Of a stretch of DNA of 34,044 nt, positions 1-8,010 are shown in pieces; position 1 is the stretch's first letter; every line of letters begins with the position of its first letter. A program made the translations under genes and the position numbers. Under the pieces are notes generated by a model that worked only from the letters and a program-made list of their open reading frames with translations, ran no database searches and was not told where the DNA came from. This stretch comes from Nocardia concava NBRC 100430. GTDB taxonomy: Bacteria; Actinomycetota; Actinomycetes; Mycobacteriales; Mycobacteriaceae. The stretch covers positions 1 to 34,044 of the forward strand of contig NZ_BAFX01000189.1 in assembly GCF_000308815.1 (NCBI RefSeq), given 5' to 3'.

Positions 1-1833
1 ATCACGCACCGCACCGCGATCGGCGGACGTGGCGAGCAGCGCATAGGTTTTCAACGCCAGCGACACCTGGCGATCACGGTTGCGAGGCCGGTAGCCGCCG
101 TTGGCCTCCAGTTCCCTTCTGCGAGCGGCCAGTTCATCGTCGGCGACGTGCAGGGTCAGGGTGCGCGACGGGATGTCGATGGTGATCGAATCGCCGTCCT
201 CGACCAGGGCGATCGTGCCGCCCGCGGCCGCCTCGGGGGAGATGTGCCCGATCGAGCACCCCGACGAGCCACCCGAGAAGCGGCCGTCGGTGATCAGCGC
301 GCACTCCCCGGCCAGGCCGAGACCCTTCAGATACGAAGTGGGGTACAGCATTTCCTGCATTCCCGGGCCGCCACGCGGGCCCTCGTAGCGGATCACGAGG
401 ACGTCGCCGGACTTGACCCGCTTGGAGAGGATGGCCTCGACCGCCTCCTCCTGGGACTCCACCACGACCGCCGGGCCGGTGAAGGTGTGCATATGCGCGG
501 CCACGCCCGCGGACTTCACCACCGCGCCGTCGACGGACAGGTTGCCGCGCAGCACGGCCAGCCCGCCGTCCTTCGAATGCGCATGGGCCACATCGCGGAT
601 GCACCCCTCGGCGGCATCCACGTCCAGGTCATGCCAGCGTTCGGACTGGGAGAACGCCTTCGCCGAGCGCTTGCCGCCCGGTGCGGCGTGGAAGAGTTCC
701 AGAGCCGTGGCGGAGGGCTCGGCGGCGCGGACATCCCATTCGGCCAGCCACCCGTCCAGCGAATCCGCCTGCACCGCATGCACATCGCGATGCAGCAGCC
801 CGGCCCGGTTCAGCTCACCCAGCAGGGCGGGGATGCCGCCCGCGCGGTGCACGTCCTCGATCAGGTAGGTGCCGTTCGGCGCCACCTTGCACAGGCAAGG
901 CACCTGCAGTGACATCTTCTCGATATCGGTCAGGTCGTAGTCCAGCCCGGCCTCCTGCGCGGCGGCCAGCAGGTGCAGCACCGTGTTGGTGGAGCCGCCC
1001 ATGGCCAGGTCCAGGGCCATCGCATTGTCGAAGGCCTTGCGGGAGGCGATATTCCGGGGCAGGACCGACGCATCGTCCTCGTCGTAGTAGCGGCGGGCGA
1101 TATCCATGACGGTGCGACCCGCCGCCTGATACAGCTCGGCGCGCGCGGTGTGGGTGGCCAGGGTCGTGCCATTGCCGGGCAGGGCCAGGCCCAGTGCCTC
1201 GGTCAGGCAGTTCATGGAGTTCGCGGTGAACATGCCCGCGCACGAGCCGCAGGTCGGGCAGGCGTTCTCCTCGATGAGCGCCATGTCCTCGTCGGAGACG
1301 TCGGGGGACACCGCCTCCGACATCGTCACGATGAGATCCAGGCGGCTGCGCACGGTGCCGTCGACCAGCACCGCCGTCCCGCCCTCCATCGGCCCGCCCG
1401 AGACGAAGACCGTCGGGATATTGAGCCGCATGGCGGCCATCAGCATGCCGGGAGTGATCTTGTCGCAGTTGGAGATGCACACCAGCGCGTCGGCGCAGTG
1501 CGCGTTGACCATGTACTCGATCGAATCCGCGATCAGGTCCCGTGACGGCAGCGAGTACAGCATTCCGCTGTGCCCCATGGCGATTCCATCGTCCACGGCA
1601 ATCGTATTGAACTCGCGCGCGATGCCGCCCGCCTCGCGGACCGCCTCGGACACCATCCGGCCGACCGGTGCCAGATGGGTGTGACCCGGCACGAACTCCG
1701 TGAAGCTGTTGGCGATCGCCACCACCGGCTTGCGGCCGATATCCGCCGACGGGACCCCGCTGGCCCGCATGAGGGCGCGGGCCCCGGCCATGTTCCGTCC
1801 GTGCGTGACCGTGCGGGAGCGCAACTCGGGCAT
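1..1833 (-). CDS. ilvD: Dihydroxy-acid dehydratase, C-terminus cut by window edge
   Basis: This is the Fe-S dehydratase that converts 2,3-dihydroxy-isovalerate and 2,3-dihydroxy-3-methylvalerate into 2-oxoacids in valine and isoleucine synthesis; it acts in the cytosol. The protein starts MPELRSRTVT. It carries the cluster and metal motifs SNCDKITPGM (Cys123) and CPTCGSCAGMF (Cys195), then VSGGPMEGG and, near the C-terminus, GRFSGGSSGCSIGH. The last residues seen are SADRGAVRD. The E. coli enzyme has 616 aa, so only about five residues are missing. The segment PGHTHL has no Cys where the short [2Fe-2S] subclass has PCN, so this looks like the long E. coli-type [4Fe-4S] subclass (inference). 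A strong Shine-Dalgarno, AGGAGG at 1846-1841, lies 7 nt before the ATG. The gene is divergent from a TetR gene across a palindrome array, so both may be controlled by that regulator. Confidence 0.96.
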   Translation of the reverse strand, partial: MPELRSRTVTHGRNMAGARALMRASGVPSADIGRKPVVAIANSFTEFVPGHTHLAPVGRMVSEAVREAGGIAREFNTIAVDDGIAMGHSGMLYSLPSRDLIADSIEYMVNAHCADALVCISNCDKITPGMLMAAMRLNIPTVFVSGGPMEGGTAVLVDGTVRSRLDLIVTMSEAVSPDVSDEDMALIEENACPTCGSCAGMFTANSMNCLTEALGLALPGNGTTLATHTARAELYQAAGRTVMDIARRYYDEDDASVLPRNIASRKAFDNAMALDLAMGGSTNTVLHLLAAAQEAGLDYDLTDIEKMSLQVPCLCKVAPNGTYLIEDVHRAGGIPALLGELNRAGLLHRDVHAVQADSLDGWLAEWDVRAAEPSATALELFHAAPGGKRSAKAFSQSERWHDLDVDAAEGCIRDVAHAHSKDGGLAVLRGNLSVDGAVVKSAGVAAHMHTFTGPAVVVESQEEAVEAILSKRVKSGDVLVIRYEGPRGGPGMQEMLYPTSYLKGLGLAGECALITDGRFSGGSSGCSIGHISPEAAAGGTIALVEDGDSITIDIPSRTLTLHVADDELAARRRELEANGGYRPRNRDRQVSLALKTYALLATSADRGAVRD

Positions 1834-1871
1834 CTCGCCACCTCCTGCTTTCGTGCTTTCGACCGAATTCG

Positions 1872-1941
1872 CAACCGAATGGTTGCAACCGTGTGGTTGG
1901 AGTTTGCCACAGGCGCGAGCCGATCCGCAACCGTGCGGTTG
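1872..1941. promoter_or_regulatory. Three copies of a 14-bp palindrome between ilvD and tetR
   Basis: The motif CAACCGNNNGGTTG occurs at 1872-1885 (centre AAT), 1886-1899 (centre TGT) and 1928-1941 (centre TGC). The arms CAACC/GGTTG are perfect in all three. Copies one and two abut, and copies two and three start 42 bp apart, close to four helical turns. The array fills the 119-bp gap between the two divergent starts. TetR proteins typically bind such palindromes beside their own gene. That the neighbouring TetR binds here and controls itself and perhaps ilvD is inference. Confidence 0.75.
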
Positions 1942-1952
1942 GAGATGGTTGG

Positions 1953-2549
1953 ATGGACCCCATGGCGTGGGATACCGAGAGGACCAGACGACTGCTGCTC
2001 GAGGCGGCGGTCCACGAGTTCGCCGAACGCGGACCCGACGGCGCCCGGGTGAACGCCATCGCGGCCCGCGCCGGCATCAACAAGGAACGCATCTACCAGT
2101 ACTTCGGCGATAAGCGCGGCCTGTTCGAGGCCGTGCTCACCGATCAGCTCGAGCAGCTGGCCGCCGCCAGCCCGCTGACCGCGGACAAGGCCGGGGACCT
2201 GGCCGAATACGCCGGGCATGTCTTCGACTTCCATCGCAGTCATCCCCAGTTCCTGCGGTTGATGTACTGGGAAGGGCTGCAACCGCAGGAGGGCGAGCTA
2301 CCCGCCGAATCCGCGCGGGCCTCGCATTACGCGGAGAAGGTCGCGGCCCTGGCCGAGGCCCAGCGCGCGGGCACCCTCACCGGTGATGTCGCGCCCGGCT
2401 ATCTCCTCTACGCCGTCGCGGCGCTCGCGGCCTGGTGGTTCGCCGCGCCGCAGGTGGTCCGGATGATCCTCGGCGCGGACACCGACGATCCGGAAACCCT
2501 GCGGGCGGCCCTGGTCGCGATGGTGCGGCGGTTCGAGGTGCGCGGGTAG
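1953..2549 (+). CDS. TetR/AcrR-family transcriptional regulator
   Basis: This is a 198-aa DNA-binding repressor-type protein. The N-terminal helix-turn-helix spans about residues 10-55 (LLLEAAVHEFAERG, then VNAIAARAGINKERIYQYFG), the classic TetR pattern in which the recognition helix ends in YxYFxxK. The rest is a ligand-binding and dimerisation domain of helical character (FDFHRSHPQFLRLMYWEG). ATG 1953 is preferred because GGAG at 1941-1944 lies 8 nt upstream; ATG 1962 is an alternative. The gene diverges from ilvD, and the intervening DNA holds three matching palindromes, which suggests autoregulation. The ligand cannot be read from the sequence. The family assignment is secure; the target assignment is inferred. 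Confidence 0.93.
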   Translation: MDPMAWDTERTRRLLLEAAVHEFAERGPDGARVNAIAARAGINKERIYQYFGDKRGLFEAVLTDQLEQLAAASPLTADKAGDLAEYAGHVFDFHRSHPQFLRLMYWEGLQPQEGELPAESARASHYAEKVAALAEAQRAGTLTGDVAPGYLLYAVAALAAWWFAAPQVVRMILGADTDDPETLRAALVAMVRRFEVRG

Positions 2550-2583
2550 GCGGGCCTGATATCGGCCGGGACCACCGAAACCG

Positions 2584-3462
2584 CTAGCGCTTCAACAGTT
2601 CCCGCATCGCCCGGATGATCTCGCCCGGGGCCTCCTCGGCCATGAAATGCCCGCTGGCGATGAGCTCATGGTGCAGGTCGGGAGCCCATGCACGCCACAG
2701 GGCCTCGGCGTCGAAGCCGAGCTCGGCGCCCCAGTCCTGCGCCATCGCGGTCACCGGCATGCGCAGGATCGAGCCCGCCGCACGGTCGACGCGGTCGTGC
2801 TGGACGTCGATATTCGCTGAGGCCCGGTAGTCGGCGACGATCGAGGGAATGGCCTCGCGGCTGGCCTTCAGGTACACCTCGCGGATCTCGGCGGGGATGG
2901 CCTCCGGATTCCGGGTCCAGATATCGAGGAAGTGGCCGAAGAATTCGTCGGGGATCGCGCCGATCATCTGCTCGGGCAGACCGACCGGTTGGGCCATCAG
3001 GAAGAGATGGAAGCCGACGACCCCGGTGAGCCCGCCCATGACATCCCACATGTCGAGGGTCGGCAGCACATCCAGGGCGAGGAAGTGGCTGACGTTGTCC
3101 GGGTGGTCGAGGGCGGTGCGGAAGCCGACCAGCACGCCGCGGTCGTGCCCGGCCAGGGCGAAACGGTCGTGCCCGAAAGCCTTTGCCAGCGCGACGACAT
3201 CGTTGCCCATGGTGCGCTTGGAGTACACCTCGCCATCGGCGTCGAACGGCTTGTCACTGTCGCCGTAGCCGCGCAGGTCCGGGCAGATGACGGTGTGATC
3301 GGCGGCCAGATCCGCCGCCACGTGCCGCCACATGAGATGGGTCTGTGGGAAGCCGTGCAGCAGCACGATGGGGCTGCCGGATCCGGCCACCGCCGCGTTG
3401 AGGGTGACACCGTCGGCGACGGTGACGCGCTGGTAGTCGAAACCGGGAATGCGCGGGGTCAT
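2584..3462 (-). CDS. Alpha/beta hydrolase, fluoroacetate dehalogenase-like
   Basis: This is a 292-aa alpha/beta-hydrolase of the haloacetate dehalogenase/epoxide hydrolase group. Visible elements are the oxyanion motif LLHGFPQTH (34-42), DLRGYGDSDKP, the nucleophile elbow AGHDRG with Asp107, the acid in LALDVLPT (Asp131) and the catalytic His near residue 272 in SGHFMAEEAP. The overall pattern matches fluoroacetate dehalogenase (HDRGAR, YHW, DYRA). However, two residues that the characterised enzyme uses are replaced: the carboxylate-binding Arg after HDRG is Leu111, and the halide-pocket Trp is Leu153 (motif FHL instead of YHW). Defluorination is therefore doubtful; another ester, epoxide or halide substrate is likely. 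ATG 3462 follows AAAGGGA. The gene is divergent from the BTAD regulator. Confidence 0.9.
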   Translation of the reverse strand: MTPRIPGFDYQRVTVADGVTLNAAVAGSGSPIVLLHGFPQTHLMWRHVAADLAADHTVICPDLRGYGDSDKPFDADGEVYSKRTMGNDVVALAKAFGHDRFALAGHDRGVLVGFRTALDHPDNVSHFLALDVLPTLDMWDVMGGLTGVVGFHLFLMAQPVGLPEQMIGAIPDEFFGHFLDIWTRNPEAIPAEIREVYLKASREAIPSIVADYRASANIDVQHDRVDRAAGSILRMPVTAMAQDWGAELGFDAEALWRAWAPDLHHELIASGHFMAEEAPGEIIRAMRELLKR

Positions 3463-3525
3463 GGTGGTCCCTTTCCTGGAGATCTTCGGTACGGAACGAG
3501 CCTGGACGAGAGTGGTCAGCAACCG

Positions 3526-3537
3526 CTCAGTGCTGAG
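3526..3537. promoter_or_regulatory. Palindrome in the hydrolase/BTAD divergent promoter
   Basis: CTCAG-TG-CTGAG is a perfect 5-bp inverted repeat inside the 105-bp gap between the divergent hydrolase and regulator starts. Weaker CCGCT/AGCGG arms flank it. A TAGAGT hexamer at 3554-3559 lies 8 nt before GTG 3568 and could be a -10 element for a leaderless regulator transcript. This is a candidate operator only. Confidence 0.35.
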
Positions 3538-3567
3538 TCAGCGGGGCAGCCGATAGAGTCGATCGAC

Positions 3568-6500
3568 GTGGTGACCTTCGAGGTCCTGGGCTCCTTGCGG
3601 GCCGAGAACGAGCACGGACCGCTGGCCCTCAAAGGCCCGCGGCACCGAGCCCTGCTCGCCCGGCTACTGGTCGCCCTCGGCCGCGTGGTCCCGGTCCCGA
3701 CACTCATCGACGACCTCTGGGAAACACCGCCGCGCGACCCGACCGGCACCCTCCAGACGTTCGTCTCGGACCTGCGCCGCATCCTCGAACCGGCCCGCGA
3801 ACCCCGGCAACCGGCGAAACTCCTGGTCACCGCCGCACCCGGCTACGCCCTCCGCATCACCCCGGAACAGCTCGACGCCAACCGCTTTGAAACCCTGGTC
3901 TCGGACGCGGGCCACCGCCTGCCCACCGACCCGGTCGCGGCCCTGGCGAATCTCGGTGCCGCACTGTCGCTCTGGCAAGGCCCAGCCTACGCCGAATTCG
4001 CCGACGCCAGCTGGGCTCGCGCCGAGATCACCCGCCTCGACGAACTCCGTTCCCGCGCAACAGAGCAGCGCGCCCGCGCCCTGACCGACCTCTCCCGCCA
4101 CACCGAAGCCGTGGCCGCCCTCGAACCTCACCTCGACGCCCACCCCCTGCACGAACCCGCCTGGCACACCCTGGCTTTGGCCCTCTACCGCGCCGGCCGC
4201 CAAGCCGACGCCCTGGCGGCGATTCGAACCATCCGCAGCCATCTCCGCGACGACCTCGGCGTAGACCCCGGCCCGGACCTCCGCCAACTCGAGTCCGACA
4301 TCCTCGCTCAGGCCCCGCACCTGGCAGTGACCAGGCGTATCGATTCGACCATCGCGGAAGCCGGGCCGTCGGCCGCCCGCGACACCTTCATCGGCCGCGT
4401 CGACGAGTTGACGCTGTTGAAAGCCGCCGCGGCACGGGTGGCGGCGAGCGGACGATCCGAACCGGTGTTGATCTCCGGGATCGAGGGCGTGGGGAAAACC
4501 GCTCTAGTCCAGGCACTTTCGAGTGAGCTCGCACAGGGCGGATGGTCCGTTGCCTGGGGACCCAGTCCGGCGGATCCGAGCGCACCGCCCAACTGGCCGT
4601 GGGCCCGCATTACGTCCGCGCTGTCGGCCGCGCGCGGCGACCTGCCGGTGGCGGAACCTGTCGCCGAGAGCCAGGGGGCGGATCCGGCTGTGGGGCGGTT
4701 TCATTCGCAGCGGGCCGCGGTCGAATTCCTCGGGGAGGTGGCGCGGGGCGGACCGGTGTTGGTGGTGTTCGATGATCTGCATTGGGCGGAGGAGGAAACG
4801 CTCGAACTGCTGACGGCATTGGCGACGACGCCGGTGGCGGGGCCGGTGTTGTTGGTCGGCACCTATCGCGGCACCGATGTGGAGGCCGGGCTGGCCGGGG
4901 CGTTGGCCCGGTTGGCGCGCGCGGAACCGGTGCGGATTCAGCTGGGTGGGCTGGGAACCGACGATGCGGGGGAGTTGGTTCGCGATCTCGTGGGAACCGA
5001 GATCGGTTCGGACGCGGTGCGGCGAATTCATGCTCGGGGGCAAGGGAATCCGTTCTACACGCGGGAGCTGGCGCGGTTGTGGGCCGAGGAGGGGGAGGCC
5101 GGGCTCGAGGCGGTGCCGGTCGGGGTGCGGGATGTGGTGCGGCACCGGCTGGAGCGGCTGGCGGAGGCGGAGCGGGTGGTGTTGCAGCAGGCCGCGGTGA
5201 TCGGGGGCGAGGTCGACTTCGAGCTGCTGGTGGAGCTGTCCGGGGATGCGGAGTTGGCGGACGCGGCGGTGGCGGCGGCCTTGCGGGCCGGGTTCCTGGA
5301 CGAATCCGGCTCGACAGGTGTGGCTTTCGCACACGCACTGGTCCGCGACGTCGTCTATCGAGACATTCCAGCGCCTCGCCGATCCGCCTGGCATGCGCGA
5401 GTCGGCACCCTGCTGGAGGCCGCCGGAACCGCCGACTCCGCCTTGCTGGCATATCATTTCGTCCGCGCCGCGACTCGCGCGACCGCACCACGAGCCGGAA
5501 AATGCTCGCGTGCAGCCGCATTGGCCGCCGAAAAAGCCTTCGCGCCGCACGAGGCCGCCCGGCTGTGGGCGGACGCGGTGGCCGCCTACGACCGAGCCGG
5601 TGACACCCGATCGGGACTGGAAGCCACCATGGGCCTGGTCCGAGCCCTCGCCATCACCGGCCGCCTCCCGGAAGCCGGAACCCGCCGCGCCGAAGCCATC
5701 CGGACCGCCGAACGCCTCGGCGACCCCGAACTCACCGCGCGCGTGATCGTCGCTTTCGACGTGCCCTCGGTATGGACCGACCCCGACGATCCGGCCCTGG
5801 TCCGCGCCGTGGTCGCAGCCGCCGAGCAGGCCCTGCGCGACCTCCCCGCCGCCGACGTCGAACTGCGTTGCCGCCTACTGACCACGATCGCTTTGGAGCT
5901 GCGCGCCGCCGACCCGGCCCGTGCCCGCGCGGCCCTGGACGAGGCGGAAACCCTTGCCGCCCAGTTGGACAACTCGGCCCTGCGCGCCCTCACCCTCAAC
6001 GCGCGGTTCATGCAAACCTTCCACCGTGCGGGCCTGGCTCCCGAGCGAGCCGCCATCGGCGCGGAGCTGATCAGCCTGTCCCAGGTCGATAATCTGGTCA
6101 CCTTCGAAGTCCTGGGCCATCTGATCCGCATCCAAGCTCTCAGCGCCACAGCGGATTTCGCCACCGCCGACATACACGCGAAGGCGGTCGACGCCCTCGC
6201 CGACAAGTACGGCCTGCCCCTGGTCCCGTTCTTCACCGCTTGGTACGCCGCCCTGCGCACGTCGATATCCGCCTCGTACGACGAAGCGGCGGCCGCCTAC
6301 CGCTCGGTGTCCGCGGCTCACCCCGGCTCGGCCATGCCCGGCCTCAACCATGGCCTGTTCCCGCTCGCCCTGCTCTGCCTGAGCCTCCGCCACGGCAAGC
6401 CCATTGCCGCGGAACCACTCACCGACTGGGGTCCGCACGAGCCATGGGTCGCACCCCTGCTCCTGCTGGCTCGCGGCGACCGGGAAGTGGCCCGCACCGC

Positions 6501-6720
6501 CCTGCTCGCTGCCCCGGCCCCGCCCGGCGACCTCTTACTCGAACTACGCCTCGCCCTGCTGGCCCACGCCGCTCTCGAACTCGCCGAACCCGACACCCTG
6601 CGCCGAGTGCGTGACCGTCTGACTCCCGCGATCGCCGAACTCGCCGGGGCCGGAACCGGTCTGGTCACCCTCGACTCCGTCGCCCGATACTTGGACCGAC
6701 TCGACGCTGTCCTCGAGTGA
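3568..6720 (+). CDS. BTAD (AfsR/SARP-type) regulator with AAA ATPase and TPR-like tail
   Basis: This is a 1050-aa transcriptional regulator of AfsR type. Residues 1-98 form an OmpR-like winged helix (VTFEVLGSLRAE, ALLARLLVALGRVVP, FVSDLRRILEP). About 103-250 form the bacterial transcriptional activation domain (HPLHEPAWHTLALALYRAGR, DDLGVDPGPDLRQLE). A signalling ATPase begins near 274 (FIGRVDELTLL), with Walker A GIEGVGKT at 304-311 and Walker B VLVVFDD at 397-403. The C-terminal third is alpha-helical and TPR-like. No LuxR helix-turn-helix is present at the C-terminus. GTG 3568 or GTG 3571 begins the domain; neither has a good ribosome site, and TAGAGT just upstream suggests a leaderless start. 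DNA further upstream in this frame is antisense to the hydrolase. Codon-ending preference changes abruptly inside the ATPase region. Targets are unknown; the divergent hydrolase is a natural candidate. Confidence 0.92.
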   Translation: MVTFEVLGSLRAENEHGPLALKGPRHRALLARLLVALGRVVPVPTLIDDLWETPPRDPTGTLQTFVSDLRRILEPAREPRQPAKLLVTAAPGYALRITPEQLDANRFETLVSDAGHRLPTDPVAALANLGAALSLWQGPAYAEFADASWARAEITRLDELRSRATEQRARALTDLSRHTEAVAALEPHLDAHPLHEPAWHTLALALYRAGRQADALAAIRTIRSHLRDDLGVDPGPDLRQLESDILAQAPHLAVTRRIDSTIAEAGPSAARDTFIGRVDELTLLKAAAARVAASGRSEPVLISGIEGVGKTALVQALSSELAQGGWSVAWGPSPADPSAPPNWPWARITSALSAARGDLPVAEPVAESQGADPAVGRFHSQRAAVEFLGEVARGGPVLVVFDDLHWAEEETLELLTALATTPVAGPVLLVGTYRGTDVEAGLAGALARLARAEPVRIQLGGLGTDDAGELVRDLVGTEIGSDAVRRIHARGQGNPFYTRELARLWAEEGEAGLEAVPVGVRDVVRHRLERLAEAERVVLQQAAVIGGEVDFELLVELSGDAELADAAVAAALRAGFLDESGSTGVAFAHALVRDVVYRDIPAPRRSAWHARVGTLLEAAGTADSALLAYHFVRAATRATAPRAGKCSRAAALAAEKAFAPHEAARLWADAVAAYDRAGDTRSGLEATMGLVRALAITGRLPEAGTRRAEAIRTAERLGDPELTARVIVAFDVPSVWTDPDDPALVRAVVAAAEQALRDLPAADVELRCRLLTTIALELRAADPARARAALDEAETLAAQLDNSALRALTLNARFMQTFHRAGLAPERAAIGAELISLSQVDNLVTFEVLGHLIRIQALSATADFATADIHAKAVDALADKYGLPLVPFFTAWYAALRTSISASYDEAAAAYRSVSAAHPGSAMPGLNHGLFPLALLCLSLRHGKPIAAEPLTDWGPHEPWVAPLLLLARGDREVARTALLAAPAPPGDLLLELRLALLAHAALELAEPDTLRRVRDRLTPAIAELAGAGTGLVTLDSVARYLDRLDAVLE

Positions 6721-6765
6721 TTGCGGTCTCCTCAGTCCCGTCCTGTTTCGGCGCGCCATGAGATC

Positions 6766-6780
6766 CGATGCCTAGCATCG
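6766..6780. promoter_or_regulatory. Palindrome with a -10-like hexamer right before the SDR start
   Basis: CGATGC-CTA-GCATCG is a perfect 6-bp inverted repeat ending 1 nt before ATG 6782. It contains TAGCAT (6773-6778), which fits a TANNNT -10 element. ATG 6785 would then sit at the expected transcription start. No Shine-Dalgarno is visible. A leaderless promoter overlapped by an operator would explain this layout. Confidence 0.4.
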
Positions 6781-6781
6781 A

Positions 6782-7552
6782 ATGATGGCGCGATCGTATG
6801 TGGTTACCGGAGGCGGGCGGGGGATCGGCAGGGCGGTGGTCGAGAGACTGCTGCGGGGTGGGCACGCGGTTGTCGTTGTCGAGCGCGATGCCGGGAACCT
6901 TTGCTGGGGTTCGGGCTTGGTGGAAGTTGTGGTGGGGGATGCCGCAGCGGAGGAGATCGCCGAGCGGGCGGCTGATTGTGCGGAGCGGGCCGGGAATTTG
7001 GCCGGGTGGGTGAACAATGCGGCGGTGTTCCGGGATGCGGCATTGGATGAGGCCGGACCCGAGCGGGTACTGGAACTCATCGACGCGAACCTGCGGCCGG
7101 TCGTGGTCGGGTGCGGTGTGGCCATGCGCCGGTTTCTGGCGTCGGGGTCGGCCGGTGCGATCGTGAATCTCAGTTCCCACCAGGCTCGCCGGGCCGTGCC
7201 GGGTGCGCTGCCCTACAGCACGGCGAAGGCGGCGATCGAGGGACTGACCCGGGCGTTGGCGGTGGAATACGGCGGTCGCGGGATTCGGGTGAACGCCGTC
7301 GCGCCTGGGTCCGTCGCGACCGAGCGTTACGGCGAATACCTGGCGTCGCTGGAAGTCTCGGCCGCGGCAGCGGTCGAACACCAGATGGCGGTGCTGCATC
7401 CCCTGGGCCGCGTCGCCACCGTCGACGAGGTCGCCGCCGCCGTCGAATTCCTGCTGTCCGCGAATGCCGGATTCATCAACGGCGCCACCATCCCCGTCGA
7501 CGGTGGCCGCTCCGCCCTCGCCCTGGACCCGGAATCCACCGGTTCCGGATAA
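6782..7552 (+). CDS. SDR-family oxidoreductase
   Basis: This is a 256-aa classical short-chain dehydrogenase/reductase that uses NAD(P)(H) to oxidise or reduce an alcohol/carbonyl substrate. Motifs are the cofactor-binding TGGGRGIG near the N-terminus, NNAA in the central strand, a catalytic Ser in NLSSHQ, the YSTAK active site and the C-terminal INGATIPVDGG typical of FabG-like members. The first ATG is at 6782 and the second at 6785; a putative -10 hexamer favours the second, with a leaderless mRNA. It follows the BTAD regulator by 61 nt on the same strand and converges with the nitroreductase gene, 9 nt apart. The coding strand shifts from G-rich to C-rich near 7290. The substrate is unknown. 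Confidence 0.92.
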   Translation: MMARSYVVTGGGRGIGRAVVERLLRGGHAVVVVERDAGNLCWGSGLVEVVVGDAAAEEIAERAADCAERAGNLAGWVNNAAVFRDAALDEAGPERVLELIDANLRPVVVGCGVAMRRFLASGSAGAIVNLSSHQARRAVPGALPYSTAKAAIEGLTRALAVEYGGRGIRVNAVAPGSVATERYGEYLASLEVSAAAAVEHQMAVLHPLGRVATVDEVAAAVEFLLSANAGFINGATIPVDGGRSALALDPESTGSG

Positions 7553-7561
7553 CTCCGCCGG

Positions 7562-7948
7562 CTACTCGGTGTCGGCGGCGAAAAGCGGCAGGCGGCGGGC
7601 CATGATTCGAACGAGGCGGGGAAGGCTCGGGTCCGCCTCGCCGCGGGGGATGACGCGGGGGTTGGTGAGGCGGTAGGTGCGGAAGGCGTAGATGGTCTCG
7701 GCTTCGCCGGCGGCGAGGATGTTCTTGATCCAGTCGGTGCGGCCGTGACCCATGGCCACGTACAGGGTGCCGTTGGCGCGGAAAGCGTTGACCGGGGTGG
7801 AGAATGCGCGTCCGGACTTGCGGCCGCGGTGCTCGATGACGGCGAAACCCGGCAGGTAAGGACCGAGCTTGCGGACCACCGGATTCATGTACCTGGACTG
7901 GAAGCGATCGAACCAGGCCGGGAAGTGGTTTCGCTCGGCGGTAGTCAT
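7562..7948 (-). CDS. Deazaflavin (F420)-dependent nitroreductase-family protein
   Basis: This is a 128-aa protein of the DUF385/Ddn split-barrel family, whose mycobacterial members reduce quinones and nitroimidazoles with cofactor F420H2. The sequence shows the family core HRGRKSGRAFSTPV, LYVAMGHGRTDWIKN and a C-terminal region ending RLPLFAADTE. ATG 7948 is chosen because GGAGAG lies 8 nt upstream. The small size is normal for the family. It stands alone between a convergent SDR and the helical-protein gene. F420 use is inferred from the family and fits an F420-making actinomycete. The physiological substrate cannot be inferred. Confidence 0.88.
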   Translation of the reverse strand: MTTAERNHFPAWFDRFQSRYMNPVVRKLGPYLPGFAVIEHRGRKSGRAFSTPVNAFRANGTLYVAMGHGRTDWIKNILAAGEAETIYAFRTYRLTNPRVIPRGEADPSLPRLVRIMARRLPLFAADTE

Positions 7949-8010
7949 TCGGCACTCTCCATTCGTATAGCGTCGGGACAGGCTACCGCTCGAGCGACCA
8001 TCGTGGCCGA

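Noticed and set aside
2584..3462. Functional fluoroacetate dehalogenase
   Set aside because: Arg and Trp residues needed for the known activity are both replaced by Leu, so only the family-level name is used.
2932..3567. N-terminal extension of the BTAD regulator
   Set aside because: The frame is open, but it is antisense to the hydrolase gene and the winged-helix domain begins naturally at GTG 3568.
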